Assembly: GCF_003259745.1 (NCBI RefSeq)
Contig: NZ_QLMC01000004.1
Coordinates: 1 to 64,000, forward strand
Direction of reading: 5' to 3'
Source of the DNA: Larkinella arboricola
Lineage (GTDB): Bacteria; Bacteroidota; Bacteroidia; Cytophagales; Spirosomataceae
Length of the DNA stretch: 64,000 nt
In this document: positions 55,010 to 63,853 of the stretch, piece after piece
How the letters are laid out: each line of letters opens with the position of its first letter
How positions within the stretch are numbered: the stretch's first letter is position 1
Made by a program: the position numbers and the translations under genes
Notes under the pieces: generated by a model
What the model saw: only the letters and a program-made list of their open reading frames with translations
The model's database searches: none
Told to the model about the DNA's origin: nothing

Positions 55010-57472
55010 TTAAAGCCGTTCTTCGAATAATTTGAGAATGCGCTTGTATTCGTCCATCCAGCTGGTAGGCTCTACAAAGGCATGATCTTCAACCGGATAG
55101 GAAGCTACCTCCCAGTTTTCTTTCCGTAATTCGATAAGCCGCTGCGTCAGGCGCACCACGTCCTGATAATGCACGTTCACATCAACCATGCCGTGGCAAA
55201 TCAGCAGATGGCCCTTCAGACCGTTGGCAAAATAAATGGGTGAACTCCGGCGGTAGGCCAGCGTATCGCTATACGGTTCGTTCAGGATGTTAGCGGTGTA
55301 TCCGTGGTTGTAAGCCGCCCAATCGGTAACGGGCCGCAGGGCTGCCCCGGCCGCAAACACGTCGGGTGTCGTAAACATCGCCATCAGCGTGATAAAGCCG
55401 CCGTAGGAACCGCCGTAAAGACCAATTCGTTTGGCATCAACGCCCTGCGTTTTGACCAGCCACTGGGCTGCATCGATGTTGTCGGTCAGGTCCTTGCCGC
55501 CCATATGCCGGTAAATGCCCGTCCGCCAAGCGCGCCCGTAGCCCGCGCTGGCCCGGTAGTCGATATCCAGAACGGTGTAGCCCTTGTCGGCCAGCAGGTT
55601 ATGGAACATATATTCGCGGAAGTACTGACTCCACCACTTGTGAGCGTTTTGCAAATAACCCGCCCCGTGTACAAACAGCACGGCTTTTCCGTTGGGTTTG
55701 GCGGGTTTGTAAAGCCGTCCGTAAATGGTCTGCCCGTCGCGGGCCGGAATGGTTACCAGCGCCGGCTCGCGCCAGGGATACGCCTGAAATTCGGGCGTCA
55801 GGGAATGGGTGAGCTGAAGCGGTTTCGGGGCGTCTGCGGCCTTCCGCCGATCTTTTGCCGCGGGTTTTTGATCCATCAAAAACAACTCCCACGGCTTGTT
55901 GCTGTACGAATACCGAATGGCCAGTTTGGTTTCGTCGGGCGAGAGCGTTACGTCGTTGGCTCCGGTCATCGTGGTGAGTTGGGTGCGTTCTCCGCCGTTG
56001 ACGGCCATGCGGTAAAAGTGCTGTTCGCCGGGGTGAACCTCGTTCGTTGTCAGGTAAAAGAACTTTTTGTCGTTCGATAGTTGTACCTGCTGAACTTCGA
56101 ATTTCCCATTTGTTAACTGTTTCTTCTCCCCGGTAACCACATTGACAGTGTAGAGGTGCGAATAACCGTCGGCTTCGGACAGAAAGTAGAGCGTCTGGTT
56201 ATCGGCCAGAAAACCGGTTGTGGACGTGGACGCCCCGTATCCGCCAATCCAGGCTTCATCGCGCTGCCGGTCCAGGAGTTTCAACTGGCGCGTAGCCGGA
56301 TCGAGCCGCATAATCCAGCGGTCTTTGTTGTCGGATGCCCGAATGATCACAACGGCGTGTTTACCGTCTTCCGACCAGATTGGCGTACTGATGGCGACGT
56401 TGCGCTCCGTCGTTTTTTTTGTTTTTCCGGTCGTATCCGCCCCGGTTGCGCCCGCCGAAGGGCCGCGTCGCATGCTGCTATCGGGCACGGGCGTGGGGCC
56501 GGTTCTGGCGTAATCCGGCAGGTCAGAAATACCCGGAATTCCTTTGATTGAGACCGCCTGAATCGTGTCGCCCTGAATATCGTAGACATACAGCTCCGAA
56601 CTGGCGGTGGGGGCACCCACTTTGGTCCGGGCGGGTAGGTCTTCCGTAAAGCCCGATTCGGTTACATAATTGGGGACAATGGCGGTTTTGGCTCCCTGCG
56701 CCGATTTCACCAGCGAGAATGTAACAAACCGCTCGTCGGGACTGAGCTTCTGGTTAAGTACCTGACGGCCTTCGGTATGAAACTGCTTCGGTCGTTTGAA
56801 CTGCCCGGTTTTGGTAATTTTCTCACCTTCGTCTTTTTTGGCTTTGCGCTCCCGCAGCACATCAAACAACGCCAGTTGGTCGCGTTTCAGCCAGGCTTCC
56901 TGCGAATTAGGTTTGGTTTCCGGTTTTTTGGGCGTCGCGTCGAAATAGGTTATCTGTGTGATTTCGCCCGTGGCCAGGGTTACGGTAAATAAATTATTGG
57001 CACGGGTGAAAATTATTTTTTTCTCGTCACCGCTGAACGCCGGACTGCTTTCGCGCTCCACGGTATTGGTAAGCCGGTGGGGGGGTGGGGTTCCGTTTTT
57101 CGTCGGTTTGCAGTCCAGCAGAAACAGATCGCCTTCTTTTTCGTACAGTTTCAGGGTTCGGCTCCGGTTGTATACACTACCCGTTGCAAGCGGCAGATTC
57201 CGCCGTTCAGCGGGCATGACCTTTACGGGTTTCCGGTCGCCCATCAGCGCAATTTTATACAGCGAATCGCTTTTGGCCCGGGCGGGATTCCAGTTGAAAT
57301 AAAGAGTTTTTGAGTCTTCCGACCAGAAAATATCGGATGGCGAGGTCCCGATCCAGCCCTTAGGGTCCTGCATTATTTTTTCTACGGTGAGTGGGGATGG
57401 GGTGCTGGCTGGCGTCTGGGCTGTTGCCCGAATGGCCATCAGGCAAACCAATCCAGTAAATAGTTGTTTCAT
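55010..57472 (-). CDS. S9-family prolyl oligopeptidase-type peptidase
   Basis: I chose the ATG 57472 because it begins a signal peptide (MKQLFTGLVCLMAIRATAQ), giving 820 residues; the frame is open 31 codons further. An N-terminal beta-propeller (about 40-560) is followed by the peptidase domain with nucleophile GGSYGGF (near 690), an Asp in MVDVNVHYQD and a His in VEDHAF. It probably cleaves peptides after proline or dipeptides in the periplasm (DPP-like). Stands alone. Confidence 0.93.
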   Translation of the reverse strand: MKQLFTGLVCLMAIRATAQTPASTPSPLTVEKIMQDPKGWIGTSPSDIFWSEDSKTLYFNWNPARAKSDSLYKIALMGDRKPVKVMPAERRNLPLATGSVYNRSRTLKLYEKEGDLFLLDCKPTKNGTPPPHRLTNTVERESSPAFSGDEKKIIFTRANNLFTVTLATGEITQITYFDATPKKPETKPNSQEAWLKRDQLALFDVLRERKAKKDEGEKITKTGQFKRPKQFHTEGRQVLNQKLSPDERFVTFSLVKSAQGAKTAIVPNYVTESGFTEDLPARTKVGAPTASSELYVYDIQGDTIQAVSIKGIPGISDLPDYARTGPTPVPDSSMRRGPSAGATGADTTGKTKKTTERNVAISTPIWSEDGKHAVVIIRASDNKDRWIMRLDPATRQLKLLDRQRDEAWIGGYGASTSTTGFLADNQTLYFLSEADGYSHLYTVNVVTGEKKQLTNGKFEVQQVQLSNDKKFFYLTTNEVHPGEQHFYRMAVNGGERTQLTTMTGANDVTLSPDETKLAIRYSYSNKPWELFLMDQKPAAKDRRKAADAPKPLQLTHSLTPEFQAYPWREPALVTIPARDGQTIYGRLYKPAKPNGKAVLFVHGAGYLQNAHKWWSQYFREYMFHNLLADKGYTVLDIDYRASAGYGRAWRTGIYRHMGGKDLTDNIDAAQWLVKTQGVDAKRIGLYGGSYGGFITLMAMFTTPDVFAAGAALRPVTDWAAYNHGYTANILNEPYSDTLAYRRSSPIYFANGLKGHLLICHGMVDVNVHYQDVVRLTQRLIELRKENWEVASYPVEDHAFVEPTSWMDEYKRILKLFEERL

Positions 57473-57600
57473 TGATGAATAGGAGAAGTGCGTTTTAAAT
57501 CCTGAAATTAGCCACAATAAAGGAAAAGGCTTAGATTTGGATAAAAACAAATCTGGATTCAGCAAGCTTCGATGGTATTTTTTGTAGTATTGGTATAATT

Positions 57601-57888
57601 ATGCAGTACGTTCTTCACGCTTACGATTATACGGACGAACAGGCGCTGAACCGGCGTCTGGCGGTTCGGACTCAACACCTTGATGGCGCTCGCCAGCTTA
57701 AAACCGCCGGTCATTTCATCCTGGGCGGGGCTTTGCTGGATGCCGCCGGTAAAATGATTGGTTCCATGATGCTGCTGGATTTTGATTCGGAAGAGCAACT
57801 AAACAACTGGCTACAGACGGAAGTATATATAACCGGTAAGGTGTGGGAGCGAATCGATATTAAACCCTTTCGACAAGCGGAAATCTAA
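57601..57888 (+). CDS. YciI-family protein
   Basis: The 95-residue ferredoxin-like protein has the family pattern YVLHAYDYTDEQALNRRLAV, then HLDGARQLKTAGHFILGGALLD with the conserved His, and DFDSEEQLNNWL. The role of YciI proteins is mostly unknown; some are dehalogenase- or isomerase-like. It precedes the phosphatase and PhzF genes on the same strand. Confidence 0.9.
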   Translation: MQYVLHAYDYTDEQALNRRLAVRTQHLDGARQLKTAGHFILGGALLDAAGKMIGSMMLLDFDSEEQLNNWLQTEVYITGKVWERIDIKPFRQAEI

Positions 57889-57972
57889 TCTAGTAGTTTG
57901 CGGTTTTCAGTTTTTGGTAACAACACAATCCGGTGCCCATCAGTTAACTGATAACCGAATACCCTAAAAGCA

Positions 57973-58659
57973 ATGATTCAGGCAGCAATATTTGACATGG
58001 ACGGCCTGCTGGTCGATTCCGAACCGCACTGGCGGGAAATAGAAATTGAAGTGTTTCGTACGGTTGGGCTGGAAATGGACGATGAGATGTGCAAACGGAC
58101 CACGGGTTTACCAACCGACGTCGTGGTGCGGTATTGGTACGAAAGGCATCCCTGGCACAACCGCAGCATAGAGGAGATAGGCGACGAAATTATTGACCGG
58201 GTTCACGAACGGATTCAGGCTCAGGCGCAGCCCATGCCGGGCGTTCCGGAAATTCTGGATCTGTTTCAGCAGCAGGGCATTCCGATGGCAATTGCCTCAG
58301 CCTCGCCCATGCAGTTGATCGAAGCGGTGATTGACCGTTTGCAGATTCGGGATTATTTTACCATCTGGCATTCGGCGACGCTGGAAAAACGCAACAAGCC
58401 TCATCCGGATGTGTACTTGGGCACGGCCCATAAACTGGGCGTTGAACCGCGCGCCTGTGTGGCATTTGAAGATTCCGGCAACGGCCTGAAATCGGCTCAC
58501 GCGGCCGGGATGCTGACGGTTTCAGTTCCGGCAGACTATGAATTCAACGATTCCAAATTCGAGCTGGCCACGCTGAAAATACCGTCGCTAACCGAATTCA
58601 CCCCGGCTCAACTAAGGGAATTAGAAAATCAACTGTCCATTGCATCAGCAATCCGCTGA
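57973..58659 (+). CDS. HAD-family sugar/hexitol phosphatase
   Basis: The 228-residue protein has the HAD catalytic motif DMDGLLVDSEP (Asp8 nucleophile, Asp10), a helical cap (about 15-85), motif II IASASP, a lysine in RNKPHPDVYL and motif IV FEDSGNGLKSA. This matches YniC/HxpB-like phosphatases acting on 2-deoxyglucose- or hexitol-phosphates. Fifteen bases separate it from the PhzF gene, so the two are probably co-transcribed. Confidence 0.92.
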   Translation: MIQAAIFDMDGLLVDSEPHWREIEIEVFRTVGLEMDDEMCKRTTGLPTDVVVRYWYERHPWHNRSIEEIGDEIIDRVHERIQAQAQPMPGVPEILDLFQQQGIPMAIASASPMQLIEAVIDRLQIRDYFTIWHSATLEKRNKPHPDVYLGTAHKLGVEPRACVAFEDSGNGLKSAHAAGMLTVSVPADYEFNDSKFELATLKIPSLTEFTPAQLRELENQLSIASAIR

Positions 58660-58674
58660 AAACCCAGACTCACT

Positions 58675-59475
58675 ATGCCTTTTCGACTTTATCAACTGGA
58701 TGCGTTTACCAATCAGGTTTTTTGCGGTAATCCGGCCGCTGTTTGTCCCTTAAGCGAGTGGTTGCCCGACGAAACCATGCAGGCCATTGCGGCTGAAAAT
58801 AACCTGGCCGAAACGGCTTTTTATGTACCCATTGATCCAGAAAACGGCGCTTATCACATTCGCTGGTTTACGCCCACCGTGGAGGTCGATCTCTGCGGTC
58901 ATGCCACGCTGGCGTCGGCCTATGTCGTGTTTCATCTGGAAAAAACAACGCCTGGCGACGTTATTACCTTCGACTCCCGTAGCGGGGTGCTGAAAGTGTG
59001 CCGTGATAACGATTGGCTGATTCTGGATTTTCCGGCTGATACAACCCACATTGCCATTCACCCGCCTGCGCTGGAAACCAGTCTGGGCGGTATCAAGCCA
59101 GTGGAAGTGCTGAAAGGAAAAACCGACTACCTGATTGTTTTTGAAAACGAGCAGCAGGTACGGGAGTTAAAACCCGATTTCCGGGAAATGGCAACCATTC
59201 CGGCCCGGGGCCTTATCGTGACGGCTCCTGGCAGTGACTCCATTGACTTTGTTTCCCGGTTTTTTGGCCCCCAATCCGGCATTGACGAAGATCCGGTAAC
59301 AGGTTCTGCCCATACGACGCTGATTCCCTATTGGGCCGAGCGGCTCGGAAAAACCGAAATGACGGCCCGCCAGGTTTCCAAAAGGGGCGGTTATCTGCGT
59401 TGTAAGCTGGTGAATGACCGGGTGGAAATTTCCGGCCAGGTGAAGCTCTACCTGACTGGAGAGTTTGAATTTTAA
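58675..59475 (+). CDS. PhzF-family isomerase-like protein
   Basis: The 266-residue protein has the two-lobed PhzF fold with the catalytic Glu in AAENNLAETAFYV (about 39-51), the VDLCGHATLASAYV segment and, in the second half, GIDEDPVTGSAHTTLIPYW. It is the size of non-phenazine PhzF proteins, which are epimerase- or isomerase-like enzymes of unknown substrate; no phenazine genes are present. Confidence 0.92.
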   Translation: MPFRLYQLDAFTNQVFCGNPAAVCPLSEWLPDETMQAIAAENNLAETAFYVPIDPENGAYHIRWFTPTVEVDLCGHATLASAYVVFHLEKTTPGDVITFDSRSGVLKVCRDNDWLILDFPADTTHIAIHPPALETSLGGIKPVEVLKGKTDYLIVFENEQQVRELKPDFREMATIPARGLIVTAPGSDSIDFVSRFFGPQSGIDEDPVTGSAHTTLIPYWAERLGKTEMTARQVSKRGGYLRCKLVNDRVEISGQVKLYLTGEFEF

Positions 59476-59484
59476 CGGACGGTG

Positions 59485-59928
59485 TTAAACTGGGCCGTCT
59501 GCTCGCTTGTCGGTCCGGAACCCTTCATCAAACGACGGTTTTCCCGGACCGTTCAGCAGGAGAAATACGCTCATCGCGAAAAGGTTGAGCGCGGGAAACG
59601 TGTTTTTGTACGTATCCTGAATGGCCAGATGACCCATCAGGACCGCAAACAGAAAGTTAATCATCAGCAGGAAAGCCGCCGGACGCGTCCAGAGTCCGGC
59701 GATCATCAGCAGCGCCCCAACAAATTCCGTGTAGGCTGACAGGGTTGCGCTGAGGACCGGAAACGGAAAACCTAGACTTTTTAACCAGTCGGCATACCCC
59801 GGAATACCTTCAGCGGGGTGAAGGGCCGTATGCCCAGCCGCGTCGAGCAACTGGTACCCGAACGCCAGCCGGAGCAGAAAAGGAGCATAGGGGCGAAACC
59901 GGTCAAGCGTTTTAATACCATCCATCAC
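59485..59928 (-). CDS. DoxX-family membrane protein
   Basis: The 147-residue protein has four predicted membrane segments, with family features LLRLAFGYQLLDAAGHT, FVGALLMIAGLWTRPAAFLL and GHLAIQ. DoxX/DoxD-type proteins are quinone-related or involved in redox stress in other bacteria. Convergent with the PhzF gene. Confidence 0.85.
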   Translation of the reverse strand: MMDGIKTLDRFRPYAPFLLRLAFGYQLLDAAGHTALHPAEGIPGYADWLKSLGFPFPVLSATLSAYTEFVGALLMIAGLWTRPAAFLLMINFLFAVLMGHLAIQDTYKNTFPALNLFAMSVFLLLNGPGKPSFDEGFRTDKRADGPV

Positions 59929-59978
59929 GTAAACGTTAAATGATTTTGTTAAGATAGTGAAGCCGTTGTTTAATAATA

Positions 59979-60010
59979 TTTGTAATTATTCTAAATAAGT
60001 ACTACTTTTG
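59979..60010 (+). promoter_or_regulatory. Promoter of the small Cys-rich protein gene
   Basis: TTTG (59979-59982), a 20-base spacer and TACTTTTG (60003-60010) match the Bacteroidetes consensus and lie 22 bases before the ATG at 60032. Confidence 0.65.
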
Positions 60011-60031
60011 GTGCGTTCTGTTGAAAGCGCC

Positions 60032-60196
60032 ATGAATGAATTAGCCGAAAAATCGTTTGAATTTTCTTTTTTAGCCGAAACCCCTAAAGAGTTTGATCTG
60101 AACTCCTTTATGGGTGAGACGGAATGCGTGTTCAAAAAATGCTGTAAAAAGTGGAAAAAGAAGGGTAAGCACTGCAAAAAGTGCCCTGAAAAATAA
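60032..60196 (+). CDS. Small Lys/Cys-rich protein, 54 aa
   Basis: From the ATG 60032 the protein has 54 residues: an N-terminal amphipathic part (MNELAEKSFEFSF), a middle Asp/Asn-rich stretch, and a basic tail with five cysteines (CVFKKCCKKWKKKGKHCKKC). The tail looks able to bind a metal or nucleic acid. I recall similar short proteins ending in K-K-C-C...C-K-K-C-P in other Bacteroidetes, without assigned function. A consensus promoter directly upstream supports expression. Confidence 0.65.
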   Translation: MNELAEKSFEFSFLAETPKEFDLNSFMGETECVFKKCCKKWKKKGKHCKKCPEK

Positions 60197-60259
60197 GCCC
60201 TTTTCCCTTTTCTGACCCTTTGTTTGGGTAACAAACCGGATTTCTGCCAATTTTGTGGG

Positions 60260-60712
60260 ATGCCAATCCGCTACGAAATTTACTTTGACCTTCCGCCCGA
60301 ATCCCTGCTGCGGGCTATTATTTCATTACATCAACGTGTATTTGTGGGGCAGACCCCGGGGGAGCTTTTTCAGGAGTTTGAAGAAGCCAAAGACCGGCAG
60401 ATGCTCACCCTCGTGGCGCTGGACGACCAGGCCGTGGTGGGTTATAAAATGGGCTACCAGCGTAAACCCGGTCATTTTTATAGCTGGCTGGGGTGCGTCA
60501 GTCCCGATTACCGGCGTCAGGGTATTGCGGGTGAACTGATGCGGCAACAGCACGACTGGTGTAAAGCCAATGGGTACCGGGCCATCCGGACGCACACCCG
60601 CAACCAGTGGCGCGATATGCTGATCCTGAACATCCGGCACGGTTTCGACATCATCGGCACCGTCACAAGCGCCAGCAGCCCTACCACGATCGTGCTGGAA
60701 AAGACGCTTTAA
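60260..60712 (+). CDS. GNAT-family N-acetyltransferase
   Basis: I chose the ATG 60260 (150 residues); a TTG 12 codons upstream keeps the frame open. The GNAT core is visible: VALDDQAVVGYKMGY, then VSPDYRRQGIAGELMRQQ with the acetyl-CoA loop R-R-Q-G-I-A-G, then FDIIGTV. The substrate is unknown. hemW starts 65 bases downstream. Confidence 0.88.
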   Translation: MPIRYEIYFDLPPESLLRAIISLHQRVFVGQTPGELFQEFEEAKDRQMLTLVALDDQAVVGYKMGYQRKPGHFYSWLGCVSPDYRRQGIAGELMRQQHDWCKANGYRAIRTHTRNQWRDMLILNIRHGFDIIGTVTSASSPTTIVLEKTL

Positions 60713-60777
60713 AGCCGTACCACGCTGCGTTTGAGATCGTCGGGAACTGGATTGCGTCAGGATTTGTAATTTTGCCG

Positions 60778-61932
60778 ATGCACCTGTATATCCATATTCC
60801 TTTCTGTAAGCAAGCCTGCCATTACTGCGACTTTCATTTCAGTACCAATTTGAAGCAAAAAACCGCTTTAGTGGATGCGCTTTGCCGGGAAATTGACTTG
60901 CAAAAGGATTACCTGCCAACCCGTCGTCTGGAAACCATTTACCTCGGTGGCGGAACACCCTCGCTGCTGACGGAAACCGAATTAGAGATTCTTTTCGAAA
61001 CCATTCATCGCCAGTATACCGTGGCACCAGATGCGGAAATTACGCTCGAAGCTAACCCGGATGATCTGATCGGGCCGGTATCGGACCCGCTGCGTCAGCT
61101 ACGGCTTTTCCGGAAATACGTCAACCGGCTGAGCATCGGTATTCAGTCGTTTCACGAACCGCACCTCCGGCTGATGAACCGGGCCCATTCCGCAACAGAA
61201 GCCGGGAGTTGTGTGCAACTGGCGCAGGAAGCCGGTTTTACCAATCTGACCATTGACCTGATTTACGGGGTTCCGGCCGACACGCACGGCATCTGGCAAA
61301 CCGATCTGGCGAAAGCCGTATCGTTAAAAGTACCGCATATTTCGGCCTATTGCCTGACGATTGAACCGGGCACGGTATTTGGCAACTGGCATAAAAAAGG
61401 GCGTTTACAGGCCGCAGAGGATGAATTTGCCGCTGAACAGTTTACTATGCTGGTGCAAACGCTGCGGGAGAACGGTTACGAGCAGTACGAAATTTCGAAT
61501 TTTGCCCAGCCGGGTTGTGAAGCCCGGCATAACAGCAGTTACTGGAAACGGCGGCCTTATCTCGGCATTGGACCCAGTGCCCATTCGTTCAATGGTGTAA
61601 GCCGTCAGTATAACATCGCCCACAACATCCAATACATTCGGGCGATTGAAAAAGGCGACGTACCCGGAACCGTCGAGCCGTTGTCGCGGGCTGATCAGGT
61701 GAACGACTATCTGTTGACGGGCCTGCGCACCAAGTGGGGCTGCGACCTGCGGGAACTTTCGCGCCTGGCCGGAAGTGATTTTCAGGTTCTTCAGCGGACC
61801 GAACTTCAGAATCTGTACCAACAGGGCTGGCTTTCCCTCGAAAACCATTTACTAACATTAACCGAAGCCGGCAAGCTCTTCGCCGACCGCGTAGCCGCGG
61901 AACTGTTTATGGTTGAGAGTGATGAGGAATAA
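60778..61932 (+). CDS. hemW: Radical SAM heme chaperone HemW
   Basis: The frame opens inside the acetyltransferase gene, but the ATG at 60778 begins the family start MHLYIHIPFCKQACHYCDF (384 residues). The radical SAM cysteines (CKQACHYC, C-x3-C-x2-C) are near residues 10-17, followed by GGGTPSLL and the HemW C-terminal domain. HemW binds heme and is not the oxygen-independent coproporphyrinogen oxidase despite the resemblance. A weak terminator-like repeat arm follows. Confidence 0.93.
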   Translation: MHLYIHIPFCKQACHYCDFHFSTNLKQKTALVDALCREIDLQKDYLPTRRLETIYLGGGTPSLLTETELEILFETIHRQYTVAPDAEITLEANPDDLIGPVSDPLRQLRLFRKYVNRLSIGIQSFHEPHLRLMNRAHSATEAGSCVQLAQEAGFTNLTIDLIYGVPADTHGIWQTDLAKAVSLKVPHISAYCLTIEPGTVFGNWHKKGRLQAAEDEFAAEQFTMLVQTLRENGYEQYEISNFAQPGCEARHNSSYWKRRPYLGIGPSAHSFNGVSRQYNIAHNIQYIRAIEKGDVPGTVEPLSRADQVNDYLLTGLRTKWGCDLRELSRLAGSDFQVLQRTELQNLYQQGWLSLENHLLTLTEAGKLFADRVAAELFMVESDEE

Positions 61933-61964
61933 AGTAAAGGCGAAACGTACTGACGGGTCAAACA

Positions 61965-62005
61965 ATAACTCTTACTTCTTCATTCATAACTCATCACTCT
62001 TCTTT
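61965..62005. repeat. Single arm of the intergenic repeat family (member E)
   Basis: AACTCATCACTCTT-type words lie in the hemW-mtgA gap, and the complementary GAGAGTGATGAG forms the last codons of hemW, so the palindrome is partly inside the gene. Confidence 0.5.
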
Positions 62006-62018
62006 ATTTTTACGTTTG

Positions 62019-62819
62019 ATGAGCACTTCCCGTCCGGTTAATCGTTTACGTTCGTCTGCACCCCAGCCTGCCTCCCCCCCGTCGGGACGTTCCCCGCGGG
62101 TTGGCTCTCCCGTTCGTCATCGTCCGTGGCTGGTGTGGGTGGGTCGGCTGCTGGCTAAACTGGTTGTTTTAGCCTTTCTCATTTCATTTGGTTGGGTTGC
62201 CCTGCTGAAGTACCTGCCGGTTTCGATAACGCCCCTCATGATTGCGCGGAAATTGGAAGCGAAAGCCGATGGTCAGGACAGTAAATTGTATAAAGACTGG
62301 ACGCCGTACGAAGAGATTTCCAAAGAAGCGGCACTGGCGGTTGTCGCGTCGGAAGATCAGGCTTTTCCGGAGCACTGGGGGTTTGATTTCGATGAAATCC
62401 AGGATGCCATTAAGGAAAACAAAACGCGAAAACGTCTGCGTGGTGCCAGCACCATCTCCCAGCAAGTGGCCAAAAACGTTTTTCTGTGGAACGGCCGGAG
62501 TTACCTGCGCAAAGGACTGGAAGTATATTTTACCTTTTTAATCGAACTCATCTGGGGCAAGGAACGGATTCTGGAAGTATACCTGAATGTGGCCGAAACA
62601 GGACCGTTAACGTTTGGAGTGGAAGCCGCTTCACGCCGGTATTATGGTCATTCGGCCAAAACGCTCACCCGTACCGAAGCCGCCCGGATTGCCGCCGTAC
62701 TGCCCAATCCCCGCTTATTTTCCATCAAAAAACCGTCGGCTTATATTGAAAAACGAACCCGCCAGATCAGCCGTCAGATGCGGTATCTGGGTGGTCGGCG
62801 TTATCTGGAAAATTTGTGA
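62019..62819 (+). CDS. mtgA: Monofunctional peptidoglycan glycosyltransferase
   Basis: The ATG 62019 gives 266 residues. A Pro/Arg-rich cytoplasmic start is followed by one membrane segment (about 50-70) and a GT51 domain with VVASEDQAFPEHWGFD (catalytic Glu), KRLRGASTISQQVAKNVFLW and ERILEVYLNVAETG. It polymerises lipid II into glycan strands. A TACGTTTG box ends next to the start. Confidence 0.94.
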   Translation: MSTSRPVNRLRSSAPQPASPPSGRSPRVGSPVRHRPWLVWVGRLLAKLVVLAFLISFGWVALLKYLPVSITPLMIARKLEAKADGQDSKLYKDWTPYEEISKEAALAVVASEDQAFPEHWGFDFDEIQDAIKENKTRKRLRGASTISQQVAKNVFLWNGRSYLRKGLEVYFTFLIELIWGKERILEVYLNVAETGPLTFGVEAASRRYYGHSAKTLTRTEAARIAAVLPNPRLFSIKKPSAYIEKRTRQISRQMRYLGGRRYLENL

Positions 62820-63022
62820 ATTGCTCGAATTAGTTGTATTTTTAATACGAGATGAACGTTGTAATCAAAATGGAAAAAACTGTTCATTCCTTCCGGGAGG
62901 GTTAGGAGCCTGATCCTGATAGAAATGAGGGTCGTTCTGCTTTACTAAAAACACCACCCGGCAGAATTTTGCTGCCACCTATCTCATTACTGTTACCGTA
63001 TCTTGAACTTACTTCAACACAA

Positions 63023-63499
63023 ATGCCACAGTCAGCCGGGCTACTGAGATCTCCTTCCCTACAGCGTAAAATCTGTGTCATTATCGTAGATGATGACGAA
63101 GATGATCGTCATTTTATTCACCGGGCTTTTCAGAATGTGGGCGCTAAACACCAGATTCTCCAATATGAAGATGGTGAAAAGTTGATGAAGAGCCTGACGG
63201 AAAGTGAAGACGCCCAAGAAAAAATTGCTTCCTGCGGTCTGATTATTCTGGATGTTAATATGCACCGGATGAGCGGCATCGAAGTGTTGCAAGCCATTAA
63301 AGGTAACCCCCTGCTCAAGCATATTCCCACCGTGATGCTATCGACCTCCATTGAGGAGGATCTGGTGCAGGAAGCTTACAGCCTGGGCGCCAATGGTTAT
63401 CTGCAAAAGCCCAATCTGATGGACGATTACAACCACCTCGTCATCAGCATGCAGGCCTGTTTTCTGGAAGTGCCCAGCGTTCGCTGGTCGCAGCTTTGA
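63023..63499 (+). CDS. Single-domain response regulator
   Basis: The chosen ATG 63023 gives 158 residues; the frame is open 18 codons earlier. A receiver domain follows a short start: acidic pocket VDDDEDD, phosphorylation site LIILDVNMHRMSGIEVL (Asp), and KP near the end (LQKPN). No output domain is present, so it acts through protein contacts, as in many Cytophagales receivers placed far from their kinase. The 203 bases upstream contain nothing else I can identify. Confidence 0.9.
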   Translation: MPQSAGLLRSPSLQRKICVIIVDDDEDDRHFIHRAFQNVGAKHQILQYEDGEKLMKSLTESEDAQEKIASCGLIILDVNMHRMSGIEVLQAIKGNPLLKHIPTVMLSTSIEEDLVQEAYSLGANGYLQKPNLMDDYNHLVISMQACFLEVPSVRWSQL

Positions 63500-63506
63500 A
63501 GGTTGA

Positions 63507-63833
63507 TTACTGTAATTCGGTGGTGGGGTCCCAGAGTACCTTGTCAAACTGTTCGATCCGGTCATCTGTGACCCGAACACCCTCGGCGGCCAAAAGGTCC
63601 TGCATGGCCGTCGGGCTTCCAAAAAAATGCTTTCCGGATAAAACACCAATGCGGTTGACCACGCGGTGGGCCGGTACATCCCGCCCGTGAGCGGCATTCA
63701 TCGCCCAACCTACCATCCGGGCGCCCGCCCGCAGGCTTAAATAGCGGGCAATGGCACCATAGGTTGTGACGCGGCCCGGTGGTATGAGCCGCACCACATC
63801 ATAGACATCCTCGAAATAATCGCGCTGTTCCAT
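63507..63833 (-). CDS. Alkyltransferase-like (ATL) DNA-binding protein
   Basis: The 108-residue protein has the C-terminal half of O6-alkylguanine-DNA alkyltransferases (VRLIPPGRVTTYGAIARYL, VGWAMNAA). The active-site Cys of PCHRV is replaced by Ala (VPAHRVVN, about 53-60). Such ATL proteins bind alkylated DNA and hand it to nucleotide excision repair. Convergent with the response regulator. Confidence 0.9.
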   Translation of the reverse strand: MEQRDYFEDVYDVVRLIPPGRVTTYGAIARYLSLRAGARMVGWAMNAAHGRDVPAHRVVNRIGVLSGKHFFGSPTAMQDLLAAEGVRVTDDRIEQFDKVLWDPTTELQ

Positions 63834-63853
63834 ACCTGCCGCCGACAGATCGG

